From contig LSAX01000005.1 in assembly GCA_001557505.1 (NCBI GenBank), forward strand, positions 62,001-126,000: DNA of 64,000 nt. The letters run 5' to 3'. The notes under the pieces were generated by a model. It saw nothing but the letters and a program-made list of their open reading frames with translations, ran no database searches and was not told the DNA's origin. Within the stretch, counting starts at the first letter, position 1. The number at the start of each line of letters is the position of its first letter. Shown here piece by piece: positions 54,213-64,000 of this stretch. The stretch comes from Reticulascus tulasneorum. Lineage: Eukaryota; Ascomycota; Sordariomycetes; Glomerellales; Reticulascaceae. The translations under genes and the position numbers were made by a program.

Positions 54213-55383
54213 AGGACGGGGGTACTCCACAAACTCGCGGGAATACGCCGCTGAGAGTGGTGGGTAGCTTGCCATAAGAAAGTCGAAACACCAGAAGGTC
54301 ACGGACTTTGGACCAGGAGAGTTGAGAATCTTGACCGCACAAAGACTAAGACCAACTTCAAGTTGCTCTAGGACACTCAGCCACAAGCACCGTGGCTCGA
54401 GATCGAGGTTGACGAAACGCTATTCAAGGAGATTCCGGGCGTTCGATCCGGTCAAGGCCATTGCCACAGCTGCTATTTGTTAGCTGCTATTTTCTAAACG
54501 TTATTGGGAAATCTGATGATTTTGATGAAGGCTTTTTTAGACCCATATTATGATGATCAGCGGCTTATTATTCAGAATACTATCTATCTTATCTATGATC
54601 TCTTTACATAATGTAGATTTCCCACGTAAAAATAACTCCCGTGCGGGTACATTACTGAGTCCACCACTTCGTCATACGGCGTAACTCTAGCCAAAAGACT
54701 GCGTGTGCCGTTGGATACCACCGCTGACCCCACAGCCGCAGAAGCCAGCGGGTCAGACAGCGAGTGTCGACGCTGCCGGAAATCTCCATCGCACACCCAC
54801 ATGGCTTGTTCACTTCCGCTGGTAAGCTTGGTGGCTGTGTCCCTTTGACAAGCTTCCTGTGTCAGCAATATTTGACCTCGGTGGAATTATTTGGTCTGTT
54901 CCTGGCATCCGGATTTCATGGTCGGGGAAATTCTGCGGGTGCTGTGGGGCTTCGTCGTTGTGGCACATGCGCATCAAAGTCTTGGCCGTAAAACTTGCCC
55001 GATTGGGAGGATGATCATTATCTTTAATATGGCTGATGATTAAAAATTGTGTTTACGATATTTACGAATGTCGTCGCGTAGCCCAGCCTCGGGAGGATTC
55101 CAGAATGCGAGCCTTTGAACCCTACGTCCGATGTACGAGTCTCGCCTAGCCCACCGACGACAATGCGGGCTGGCCCACGCGTTCCGATAAGTCGAGTGAA
55201 TACGGGATGTCAGGCGTTCATGTTCAAGTCGGGTAGTATAAGTATGGGCGTAGAGATGCTCCAGAACGGGGTAAAGACTAGTCCATCTTCGAGTTATCCT
55301 CGCCTCATCTGCTTGCTCAGAACTTGTATTGAGATCACTTCTTCATCTCCCTAGAGCACGCTATCCAGCCTTACTGCCTCAAG
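54213..55383. other. intergenic, no gene recognised
   Basis: A minus-strand frame of 91 codons at 54593-54868 and several short plus-strand frames occur, but none has a recognisable motif or partner exon. The last 300 bases are the promoter of the arginine deiminase gene. Confidence 0.45.
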
Positions 55384-57210
55384 ATGTGGAATTCCTGCTT
55401 ACCTCTCTCCCTGGCCGTGGCATCTCAGATCGTACAAGCTTCTTGTTTGAAGCCGCAAATCCTCGCGGACACCAATCGTGACGGAGTGGTTGACGTGGAA
55501 GGCACGTCTGATTCGGATAGCAAAGGCGTGTGGTCCCGGCATCGTGGCGCAATCTTTCTGCCCAACGTTGGCGACAAGGGCTCGCGTTGCATTGCCAAGG
55601 ATGGAAACGGTACTCCTTTGAGCAACAACGAGCTCGCTGCCTGCCACGACGCGTCTGGCCATCTTCTCCTGGCTCCCGAGTACGCTGCTCCTCTACGAAC
55701 AGTACCACTGAATGTGTCCGAGACGGCGACCGCTCAGATCTATGCTACGCCGTGGGCAGCGTATGACCGCGTTCGTCTATTTATCCTGGATTATCCCGAC
55801 ACCCCGAACGCGACGGAGTCGTGGCGGCTGGTCGACCGCGAGTTCACCTTCAATTCTACTCATCTCAGAAATGGTATCGTCCTCGGCATCGATGGCCGAG
55901 AACTCATCAGAGATACCGATGTTTGGGATGGGTCGGTCACCATACATTTTGACGTGAGCGATGGCCGGTCTCGCGCCACCGACGCCGTCGCGCTCAAGAT
56001 GGCTCCAGTCCTCACGCACCACCACCTGCAACATGTCGAAACGCTGATAAGCACGGGAGCCAATGAGACGTGGCCCAACCAGTCAAATTTCGTCGCCCAG
56101 CTAGAAGACCAGCGTATCCTCGCCGGTGTCGAAAACCCGCTGCTGCTTTTCAACCAGTCAAGCGACATCTGGGCCCAGGATTTCATCGAGCCTGCCTATG
56201 TCAGCATGCCCGGGCCTATGGGACCGATATCTCTTCGGGTTATGCTTCGTTCCGCGCAATCGACGCGCACTGGCGGTCGACAAATCTTCGAACAGATCCG
56301 TGGTCCTGGCATCGGTGGTTTCCAGCCCTCGAGCGGCATGGGCTCCGGGTTTGGGCACCGCGAGATCAATAGCTATGGCAACCTGGAAACCATTCCACCG
56401 TACACTTCCAAGAGCGGGGTGACATTCAAGTCCGGACGCATCATCATGGGCAAGCATTTTGAGAGACTGCCGTCTCAGGCCATTCTTGACTTTCTCTACA
56501 GCCAGGAAATGCAGTCGCCGCTAATCCTGGAGACCGGGTGGCTGGTTGTCGGACATGTGGACGAATTTGTGCAATTCTTGCCGTACGATAACGCGCTCGG
56601 GTGGACCATTGGCATCGCTGATACGACTTCCGCCATCACCCTTCTGGAGTCGCTGAAAGCTGGCGGTCACGGCGGTGCCAGGGCCATCAGCAATGTTCCA
56701 GTCGAGGGCGATCTCGAGGAGCCAGGGCAGAATGTGACAATAGACGAAGTTTTGGCCAACGTGACCTTTGCAGTGGCCAATGCTTACGCGCAGCGCTACA
56801 TTGACGCTAACCTGGAGATGTTATTGGCCGAGATACCTCTCAGCCGCGAGGATGTTATCCGGGTCCCAGCGGTCTTCCGAGTCTCAAACTTTAGAGGATT
56901 TGGACGTAGCGCGGACGATGGGCTGCCGCCTTATACGGAAGATCCCATGGAGAACGAGTTCCTCTTGTGGGCGTTCTACCCCGCATGTATTAACGGTATC
57001 GTCCTCGGACATCACTACGTTTGCGCCAAACAATTCGGTCCACTCATTAACGGAACAGATATTATGGGACAGGCGGTCGAACAGGCGTACGCAAGGGCCA
57101 ATATGACGGTCGGCTTTGTTGACGATTACCGGAGCCATCATGTCTGGGCGGGAGAGGTTCACTGCGGGTCCAATACTTTGCGGCAAACCGACATGATCTG
57201 GTGGGAGTAG
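55384..57210 (+). CDS. secreted protein-arginine deiminase (PAD) family protein
   Basis: Calcium-dependent peptidylarginine deiminase-like enzyme converting protein arginine to citrulline, 608 aa, single exon. The leader MWNSCLPLSLAVASQIVQA is a good signal peptide, so the enzyme should be extracellular, unlike animal PADs. A Ca-binding-like DTNRDGVVD loop sits near residue 30. The PAD_C catalytic set is present: Asp266 in IWAQDFIEPAY, His391 and Asp393 in GHVDEFVQF, and the nucleophile Cys594 in AGEVHCGSNTLR. Many N-x-S/T sites fit secretion. Fungal PADs are sporadically distributed. The neighbours are peptidase and hydroxylase genes, with no obvious operon-like partner. Intact frame; citrullination targets unknown. 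Confidence 0.9.
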   Translation: MWNSCLPLSLAVASQIVQASCLKPQILADTNRDGVVDVEGTSDSDSKGVWSRHRGAIFLPNVGDKGSRCIAKDGNGTPLSNNELAACHDASGHLLLAPEYAAPLRTVPLNVSETATAQIYATPWAAYDRVRLFILDYPDTPNATESWRLVDREFTFNSTHLRNGIVLGIDGRELIRDTDVWDGSVTIHFDVSDGRSRATDAVALKMAPVLTHHHLQHVETLISTGANETWPNQSNFVAQLEDQRILAGVENPLLLFNQSSDIWAQDFIEPAYVSMPGPMGPISLRVMLRSAQSTRTGGRQIFEQIRGPGIGGFQPSSGMGSGFGHREINSYGNLETIPPYTSKSGVTFKSGRIIMGKHFERLPSQAILDFLYSQEMQSPLILETGWLVVGHVDEFVQFLPYDNALGWTIGIADTTSAITLLESLKAGGHGGARAISNVPVEGDLEEPGQNVTIDEVLANVTFAVANAYAQRYIDANLEMLLAEIPLSREDVIRVPAVFRVSNFRGFGRSADDGLPPYTEDPMENEFLLWAFYPACINGIVLGHHYVCAKQFGPLINGTDIMGQAVEQAYARANMTVGFVDDYRSHHVWAGEVHCGSNTLRQTDMIWWE

Positions 57211-57649
57211 AGTCATGTGATAGAGAGTGCATAGGACGACTTTGGCTCAATGTTATTTGTTGGGAATTAGGAGTAGCTTGTTTGTAGACGGAGACAACAG
57301 CTTACCGTTCTGGTATTGATTGTCTACGTCTCGATATCAATCAACAATGGCGTACATTTTTTAATACAGCTCAGATGCACTCCCACAATCCCTATCCATT
57401 CCATACCAAGCTGGAGGCAGAGTATATATACAGTCGCTGTTGTGCTCTAGGCCTTCCCGTGTTTGTGGGTAGCCGCAGACCGGGCATCTTGTTTAGTCCC
57501 ATGATAAGTGATTCTCGCAAGGCGTGATTTTGAGCATTTGTTTAACCAATCCATACATAGGAACAGTGGAACATCTTTAAATATCCAGTCCCAATCAAAA
57601 GCAGAATGGAGTTGAGATCAGAGCAACACTGTAAACTCTTCAGAAACAC
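57211..57649. other. intergenic
   Basis: 3' flank of the PAD gene. A TATATATA sequence near 57424 is present; no gene is recognised. Confidence 0.5.
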
Positions 57650-58252
57650 TGTTGCCTTGCGCATGGCGAGGGGCGACCTTAGTCACCCACGACAGAGGAC
57701 AAACGGCCTGCGGGTGCTCCAGGATATCGTCCGCGGACGTGAGGATATCTCTTGTTGATGACTTGTTGATGCCCAGCCGATGTCGAGACGGTCATCACGT
57801 CCAGATACTCCAACTGTTGCGCAATGCTGCCTTGGCGAGTAGATGAGGTGGAGACGTAGTTGTGCCGAAGATGCCGGCTGTCATGAAGACAAAGTACGTT
57901 GTGAGAAATCACAAGAGCCTAGCAGGCTTCCGCATCCCCACATGCCGATGAGGGCCTTGGCACCGCTTAGGTGGGTGCGCCACAAACCATGGGCGCTCTT
58001 CTGGACTTGAGATGAGAGAAATGTCACCAGATCTCCGAAGAGCTTAGGATCGGGTAGAACGGCTTGGACGCGACCGACACGGCAGCTGAGGATGCTGGTT
58101 GTGCCAGCTATTTGCGCGAACACTCTGCAGACCCAGGTCAAGTTCGAATAGCTCGGGAATTTGTCAGCATCCAAGATCATGATCATGTCATGGTCTCCAG
58201 CTATCTTAAGCAAGCTACAATTTTCTCCGCCAAACAACGCCATGGGTCTCAT
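57650..58252 (-). pseudogene. remnant of a fungal transcription-factor domain
   Basis: The minus-strand frame 58252-57881 ends in QKSAHGLWRTHLSGAKALIG, which resembles the conserved W-R-x-HL-x-GA-x-xLI helix of PF11951 regulators; a downstream piece in another frame (TYFVFMTAGIFGTTTS) continues the similarity. No DNA-binding domain and no intact frame. Likely a decayed regulator gene. Confidence 0.4.
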
Positions 58253-58487
58253 GTTGGGTTATGAACCACTGCACATATCGAAAAAAAAAGAAAAAAGTGG
58301 ATGTGAAAGCCCGATGCCAGATACGACTTGTCCAATGGGAGCGGAGGTTTATCTCCCCGACAGTTCTAAGCTTGACTCGCCAAATGCGACTGGCAGTTGT
58401 TAACTCCCCGTCACTTCGGGGAGGAAATCCGCGCTTGCCGATAGATGATAAGTACAAATTGAGTGTCGGAGGAGGACAAAGTTTACA

Positions 58488-59360
58488 ATGGCAAGAAGGC
58501 TGCGACTCCCGACCACATTCAAACCTACACAAATCGTCGCAATGCCCGAGCTCGGTGTTCCTGGTGCCACTCTCCACTACCAAACATTTGGTACGAAAGA
58601 TCATCTGCTCCTTCTCATAGCCGGCGCCGATGGCCGTGGAAGCGTCTTCCATCCCACCGCCCAGTTTCTTGCCGATCAATATACCGTCGTCTGCTGGGAT
58701 CGTCGAGGGTATTCACGGAGTCTTCTTGTTGGGCAGCAAGATTTCAAAGACCGCCTGCAAACCGATGCGGATGACGCTTATCGACTCATTAGCCATCTTT
58801 CTCGAAATGGGACCGCCACAGTCTTCGGAACTTCCTCCGGCGCCGTCGTTGCCCAGCAGCTGCTCGCCAGTCACCCAAACTGCATCGCAAAACTCATTGC
58901 CCATGAGCCACCCGCGTTTTCCGCCCTGCCTGAAGAATTTCGAAAACAAGCGCACAGCCTCACCAACCTCGTCTACGACACATATAGATCTCATGGGCCT
59001 GTTGCAGCTATGGATGTGTTCACCTTAGGATTATCGGACGGTCCGGATGCGCAGATGATGCGCCATTGTATGGACACGACACGTGGCGACGAGATTCGTG
59101 CAAACTGCCTGTTCTGGTTTGAGTTTGAGTTGAGACAGTATACCAGTGCCGCAGTTGACATTGAAAGGCTCAAAAGAAACAAGGACAAGTATATTCCTGT
59201 AGCAGGAAAGGACAGCGGCGACGGACCCGGCGTAGGACCAGTTCATGCGATAGCTGCACAGACGGGTAGTAGTCTTCTCCGGATCCCTGGTGGCCACCTT
59301 GGATTTATGACCGATCCAGAGTTGTTTGCGAGCAGGCTGGGGGAGCTGGTGGATGACTAG
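58488..59360 (+). CDS. alpha/beta hydrolase
   Basis: Single-exon hydrolase of 290 aa (or 272 aa from the second ATG at 58542, which starts directly before the fold: MPELGVPGATLHYQTFG). Fold landmarks: LLLIAGADGRG (oxyanion region), VCWDRRGYSRS, the nucleophile elbow FGTSSGAVVAQ with Ser116 in G-T-S-S-G, and the catalytic His270 in IPGGHLGFM. The acid residue is not certain. Resembles small-molecule esterase/haloperoxidase-like hydrolases; substrate unknown. It lies next to the 3' end of a Zn2Cys6 regulator gene (convergent), which could indicate local regulation. Confidence 0.85.
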   Translation: MARRLRLPTTFKPTQIVAMPELGVPGATLHYQTFGTKDHLLLLIAGADGRGSVFHPTAQFLADQYTVVCWDRRGYSRSLLVGQQDFKDRLQTDADDAYRLISHLSRNGTATVFGTSSGAVVAQQLLASHPNCIAKLIAHEPPAFSALPEEFRKQAHSLTNLVYDTYRSHGPVAAMDVFTLGLSDGPDAQMMRHCMDTTRGDEIRANCLFWFEFELRQYTSAAVDIERLKRNKDKYIPVAGKDSGDGPGVGPVHAIAAQTGSSLLRIPGGHLGFMTDPELFASRLGELVDD

Positions 59361-59456
59361 GACGATAAAAACCTGCTTCAGCCGAGAATTGATATGGATA
59401 GACATGTAACATGCGGCATCCCATTGGAAGTGTGTCTTTCGTTCTCTTGTAACATG

Positions 59457-61827
59457 CTATTTGAAGGCCCAGTCAACGACCTGAGAGCTTAGCCAACTCT
59501 GCTCGAGTGAATCAGATCTGAAGAAATCATCAAAATCCCCCGCAAGTTCTGCTTGCCACGTTTCATCAACAAGATCGTCACCGAAATTGATCGGGCTTGC
59601 GACTTGACAGTCAGTCGAATTGGGTGCTTCATCTATCCTTCGATAGGATGTTGTATCAGTATAGCTTGATTGTCTTTGGACTACCGGGGACTCCTTTATT
59701 TTGACTTACTTTGCTGTCGCTGAAAAACGCTTGTGAAATCTTACCAGTGCTTCTAAGCCCTTTCCTGAAGATTCAACGCGAGATTTGTGAAAGTCGAAGA
59801 CCTCCAAGGCCTTCTCCCAGGAAGCTTTAGAACGACCAGCGCTTAGTTTGACATCTAGTTCGGGACAAAGACTGGCGGCTAGGAGAGCAGATGCTGCCCC
59901 AAAGGTAACTAGGGCAAAGATGTCAGCCGTATGTAGAGTACCATCAGCTGGGAATAGTGAGAAAGTGGGAAGGCTTACAAAATAGAGCATGCCATGGTGA
60001 AGTTTCTTGCAAGCTACTCAACCCTTGATGTATCTCTGCAATAATCTCATGAGCAGCCGACACGCATAACAGATTTATTTCTCGCAAAGACGGGCTTAGG
60101 AGAGGTGTGAGAGTTGAGATGATCTTAGTAGGATGCTGGTTTGTGACTCTGCGTCGCGCTTCGATGAGAAGCGAGGGTCGCAACGTCAAAAGCCTAATGT
60201 AAAGGAGTCTGTCCATGGTCAGAAGGGCCCAATGCATCCATGGTGATACTATACCTTGAGTTAAGAACCCTTGCTTGCATGTGAAAACACTGGTCCACGC
60301 CGTCCCTTGCCGGCCCATGGTATGTGCTGCCTCTCAGATGCTCGGGCAGCTCTTTAACGTAGTCGTCCAATTTAGAGCAAACTCCTGGCAGTTCACTCAA
60401 ATATTTCGAAGACATTTGTGTAGCATCTTGTGTTGGGTTTCTGCACTCATGCGAGTATAGTTTGCCCATAACGTCGCCCAAAATGTCGAACAGCTTTATG
60501 GTGTATGTGAAGAAAGCCAGTCGAGATGGAGAGTGACTCGGCTGGCAGCCTTTATCCACGTCCGATAGAAATTCATCATCAATCGGCTCTGGCATCGGTA
60601 TGATATGCAATCTGTCGTGAAGCACAGGCCGGCCGAATGTGGTAGCCGACAGCCTGTAACCCGTCAGCACAGTTCAATGCCTCTGGAAACTATAGAGGTA
60701 CCTGTCTAGAGTAATACAGTTGTACCATATCCTACGCCTCATTTCGCGCTCCAGCTGATTCTCATGCGAGACCTCCTGCTCCAAGTGCAAGCCCAGGCCG
60801 CAGGCTACTCGCAAAGCAGCACCGATCATGTTCCAACAACGATCTGCGTAAGGCGTGTAATGTAAATAGATGCCTCGTAGGAGAAGCAATTGGACGACTT
60901 GCAACGATGAGTAATCGAGGGTTTCCACAGATACGAGGTGGTAGGATCGTCGGTAAAATGAATCGGCAACCTGTTTCCTGTCCGGGGCTGAGATTTGTTC
61001 GCTGCGTTGGCATCCGAGAGCAAGGACCATGTTGAGTATCGAAAGATAAACAGCATCGTCACGTATTTGTTTGAAACGGTGTGCTGACGAAAGGTCCGAA
61101 ATCCATAGGCCGTCGTATCGTGCTGAAAATGATGGCCAGTGCAGTATAGGGAAGATTGGATGGATGGAGTCCGAGAAGCATTGGAGAAGCGTGTCTGCAA
61201 GCTCTCGATTTGGGAGCAAGATGGGATTCATACTGAATGCCCAGCTCGGCGACTGGGTCGTATTAAGACCTGGAGGTTCTGAGATCACTTTGTCCTTAAT
61301 TTCCGTCCCGTCCAGGTCCCTTTTGGATTGAAGGACCTGTTCCAGAAAAGAGATATCTGATAATGGACCCTGCGCCACTTCGTGCCGAGCGACATGTGTT
61401 ATGCTGGTTTGGGCGATGAAAGAGGAGCTTGCAGCTACAAGTCGGATTAGATTTAATTACCCAAAAGAATGGCCAGATATCGGAAGGGAATCACAGGGCG
61501 GTACATGGGTATCATTGTCGACATTCCCGAGCATCGGCATACTTCCACTGAATTTGCCCTCTAGACCTTGGAGTCGACTGTGAAGACTGGAAAGAGTTCT
61601 GGCAGAAAGTCAGAAAAAACATTTGGCCGCCGTCAGTGGACTCACGGGGTTGGCGAGCTTGCGGGTTTCTCCTGGTAGTCACACTGGTCTCCCAATGACC
61701 TCATGCTACACGAACCACACACCGGACGGCGACCATCGCAGCCGGTCTTGCGTATACGGCAAGCATTGCAGGCCAGCTGTTGTCTCTGTCGTCGTCGTCG
61801 TGGCTGCAAAGCCCTTTTGGTAGACAT
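59457..61827 (-). CDS. Zn2Cys6 transcription factor (PF04082 type)
   Basis: Nuclear regulator of 669 aa. Seven exons in transcript order: 61827-61646, 61577-61461, 61403-60702, 60653-60255, 60208-59979, 59908-59710 and 59637-59457; total exactly 670 codons with every junction in phase. Basic N-terminus (PRRRRQRQQ), then a zinc cluster CNACRIRKTGC ... CGSC with C-x8-C at the end. The middle-homology domain carries the family hallmarks IHPIFPILHWPSF, LHYTPYADRCWNMIGAALR, REMRRRIWYNCITLDR|LSATTFGRP (split by intron 3) and a Leu/Arg-rich C-terminal helix bundle. Acidic tail (FGDDLVDETW, GDFDDFF) looks like an activation segment. Divergently oriented to another Zn2Cys6 gene. Confidence 0.9.
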
Positions 61828-62547
61828 TGCACAAACGAATGTCAGCTCGAATCTACCTCGACATTCAGCCGTCTCTTGATAGGTTGGGGCTCAAGGGTGG
61901 CCGGGGCAACTCGTTGAACCCGATAAGCGACATATAGAAACGGCGATTGGCTTAGAAGTCTGGAAAGTGAGGGAGAACCGGCTAAATGCTCACGACTCAG
62001 AGTACCTTAGGTAAGGTACCTTGCGCTGCAAACTGGTGCACTTGAGTACGGGAAATGACACAGACCACGTGATTCGGCTATATACCGGCTAGTTCTACCG
62101 TGGCCCAGTGTCGCCATCATGAAAAACGTCAGTATCTAGCTGTCCGCTCATCTGCTCCTTGGCCGGTGTCTGGCTTCGGTCGAGGCCTCTCAAAGTAGCG
62201 TCCACAATGGCTAGGGAATACGACCATAATTTGTAGGCAGGCCGCATCCTCTGAACTGCCCGACATGTGACATACCGCACCATCTCATAGACACGATGGA
62301 AACCGAAATGATGTAATGCCGTAAACGCCGTACCGTCGGATACATCGTCATCCTATTCGCCCATCGGGTTCCACCCTCTGGTAGTTGCATACCTAGCGGG
62401 GGCTAACTTCCCTCCTCCCCTGGCTTGGCACTTCGGTATTGTCCGCGATGGCACAGCTCAAATTGCCAAACTGGACGATCACTTGTATATGGCTTCCTTG
62501 GCTTCTCACGTCTCACGCGGCTTCCAGAGCAGCGGTGGCCCACGAAT
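61828..62547. other. shared promoter region of two divergent Zn2Cys6 regulators
   Basis: 720 bases between two start codons. A TATATA sequence lies near 62079. CGG triplets occur, but no clear inverted CGG pair typical of Zn2Cys6 sites was identified. Small frames (62095-62283, -) have no features. Confidence 0.5.
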
Positions 62548-63660
62548 ATGCGGAAATTCCACAAAAAGTCTAGGCTGGGTTGCAAACAGTGCAAATGGCG
62601 CCGCAGCAAATGTGACGAAGCGCGACCGTCTTGTGGCAGATGCTCCCGCGCAAACCACCAATGTTCCTTTCTTACCGAGAGACCAGTGCTGCCTTCTCCT
62701 CTTCCGCCGCCTCCAGTCTGTCACCCGCCTCCCCCTTTCGATTCGTCACTGGACAGGCACTACTGCTCGCTCCACCTCTGTTTGCTTAACCACTTTGAGA
62801 ATGATCTATGCCAGCAGACGGAGTCCCTGCACCCCGGGTTGAAGGACCTATTGGGCCTGTTCATGAAAGTGGCATTTGCTACGCCCTACCTTATGGACGA
62901 GCTGCTAGCCTACTCGGCAGCGCACAAGAGCACCTGTGACCCGGAGAGGAGCCAGCTCTACCTTTGCGAGGCCACTAGGCTACAGACCCGGGCTCTGACG
63001 CGTTACAACAGTACGAGTCTTGAAATCTCCAAAGAGACCTGCCTGCCCATGTTCATTTTCTCGTCGCTGCTGAGCCATCACGTTATTTTTAGCGTGAGCT
63101 CGAATTTGCATGATGGCCTCGGCCATATTCTCGACGGGTTAACTTGTTCTATCGCGATACACCGCGGCCTTATTACAATCGCCAAGATATCGTGGCCGAT
63201 GTTTTCGAAAGAAGACCAAGACCGGTTCGTCCGCAGCTGTCAACGCGACCATATGCCTATCCAGAGTGGCCCCGATTCCAGAAAAGAGTGCGACACCCTC
63301 TTGGGTCGTCTCGACGCAGCCGACATGAAACCCTCATCCATTGCGGAGCTCCGCAGCGCCGTCGAGATCCTACAAGATCGGTTCGACACACTAGCTACGA
63401 ACAGTTCCCACGCCACGTGGGCCGCCGTTCAGGACTGGCTGGTTGCCGTGCCCTCAGGCTACGTCGACCTCCTTAATCAAAGGCGGCCGGAGGCACTCGT
63501 TGTCCTCGCACACTTCGCCGTCCTACTGCATCGTGGAGCCGAACATTGGTTCGTGGGAGGCCTCGGCAGAAGCCTAGTCCGTTTCATCAGCAGCCATCTG
63601 GGGCCGGCTTGGGAGGACTGGCTCGAATGGCCGAACCGGTCAACAATGGAGCAATTGTAG
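62548..63660 (+). CDS. Zn2Cys6 transcription factor (sterol-regulator-like, PF11951 type)
   Basis: Single-exon regulator of 370 aa. The cluster GCKQCKWRRSKCDEARPSCG continues with R-C and C-x6-C, a canonical C6 motif at residues 11-38, right after a basic MRKFHKKSR start. A Pro-rich linker (PSPLPPPPVCHPPPP) leads into the UPC2-like helical domain: HYCSLHLCLLNHFEND, FATPYLMDELLAYSAAH, ARTLQTRALTRYN-like LQTRALTRYNS, and FSSLLSHHVIF. The start at 62548 was chosen because the upstream part of the open frame (from 62425) is low in complexity and unneeded. Intact; targets unknown. Confidence 0.88.
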   Translation: MRKFHKKSRLGCKQCKWRRSKCDEARPSCGRCSRANHQCSFLTERPVLPSPLPPPPVCHPPPPFDSSLDRHYCSLHLCLLNHFENDLCQQTESLHPGLKDLLGLFMKVAFATPYLMDELLAYSAAHKSTCDPERSQLYLCEATRLQTRALTRYNSTSLEISKETCLPMFIFSSLLSHHVIFSVSSNLHDGLGHILDGLTCSIAIHRGLITIAKISWPMFSKEDQDRFVRSCQRDHMPIQSGPDSRKECDTLLGRLDAADMKPSSIAELRSAVEILQDRFDTLATNSSHATWAAVQDWLVAVPSGYVDLLNQRRPEALVVLAHFAVLLHRGAEHWFVGGLGRSLVRFISSHLGPAWEDWLEWPNRSTMEQL

Positions 63661-63867
63661 GTGCCACGAGCATGCATTCGTATGTACCTATTCGTCTTGC
63701 TCGCATATGTGTCTGCGAGTACGGCTTGTATGGAATGGGTATCGGGTTACAAAACTGGAATTTATTCTCTCAAGTATCTTCTTCGTACCATAGCTCACCT
63801 GCCCCCATGCCAATCGTCTTGGCCCGCAGCTTCCAACATCATTGCTCGTAGATTCTAGCCGTTTGCC

Positions 63868-64000
63868 TCAGTCCACCTTATTTCCAGGCTCCGTATTTGC
63901 TTCATGGTATTGCCTCATTGCTAGACGAAAGTTTATCGCCTCCTCAGAGTCGTTATGCTGGTAAGCCTTGACAATCTTGCTGCCGTCGTCATTAAAATCC
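63868..64000 (-). CDS. 3' end of an unidentified gene running off the right edge
   Basis: On the minus strand a frame is open from base 64000 to a TGA at 63870-63868: about 43 codons with natural composition, for example KIVKAYQHNDSEEAINFRLA. It looks like the C-terminus of a real protein, but no family can be named from this piece. Confidence 0.45.
   Translation of the reverse strand, partial: DFNDDGSKIVKAYQHNDSEEAINFRLAMRQYHEANTEPGNKVD

Noticed and set aside
54593..54868. 91-codon minus-strand frame as a gene
   Set aside because: No recognisable motif, no partner exon and no leader sequence.

Overview
The window is genomic DNA of a filamentous ascomycete (Pezizomycotina; genus not determinable from the sequence alone). 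Coding frames are broken by short introns of about 45-90 nt with GTRNGT donors and (C/T)AG acceptors. The gene content is typically fungal: four Zn2Cys6 regulators, a HET-domain protein, a NACHT/NLR relic, DUF1996, DUF1868, an oxidosqualene cyclase, GH127 and a fungal-type arginine deiminase. I saw no rRNA, tRNA, CRISPR array or plasmid feature, although structured RNAs could not be searched for properly. The mix of single-copy metabolic genes, decayed genes and small repeats fits an accessory or fast-evolving region.

Layout. 0-7 kb: a Zn2Cys6 regulator (-), an orphan trans-enoyl-reductase-like oxidoreductase (-) and an enoyl-CoA hydratase/isomerase with a signal peptide (+). 7.2-8.1 kb: repeat-rich spacer with a 20-bp minisatellite. 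8.2-10.8 kb: a broken NLR (hydrolase-NACHT) whose 5' end abuts a roughly 210-bp dispersed repeat also present at 0.5-0.7 kb. 11.7-20.7 kb: a co-oriented block of GH127, a C2H2+Zn2Cys6 regulator and a sugar-porter MFS protein. 20.9-26.3 kb: a frameshifted M14 carboxypeptidase, a secreted DUF1996 protein and a small four-helix membrane protein. 26.4-31.2 kb: gene-poor, with two inverted, broken copies of a cysteine-rich secreted protein. 31.3-41.6 kb: an uncharacterised membrane protein, a DUF1868 protein, a P450 relic, a HET protein and a protein disulfide isomerase with two 8-nt microexons. 42-46 kb: a nonsense-riddled oxidosqualene cyclase and an unidentified broken gene. 46.9-57.2 kb: a subtilase, an M3 metallopeptidase with one frameshift, a prolyl 4-hydroxylase relic and a secreted protein-arginine deiminase. 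57.6-64 kb: a regulator relic, an alpha/beta hydrolase, two divergent Zn2Cys6 regulators and the 3' end of another gene.

How the genes may work together. The clearest functional unit is the GH127 / regulator / sugar-transporter block, which looks like a carbohydrate (probably L-arabinose-glycoside) utilisation module. Secreted peptidases, the arginine deiminase, DUF1996 and the Cys-rich proteins suggest an extracellular, host- or substrate-facing gene set. HET and NACHT genes are typical of the fungal allorecognition repertoire. At least eight genes are broken. Nonsense codons in the cyclase, the P450 and both Cys-rich copies are mostly explicable by C-to-T or G-to-A transitions, as expected from repeat-induced point mutation (RIP) or its relics; this is inference and needs homologue alignment. 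Exon coordinates were derived by hand from splice-site sequence, reading-frame phase and family conservation.
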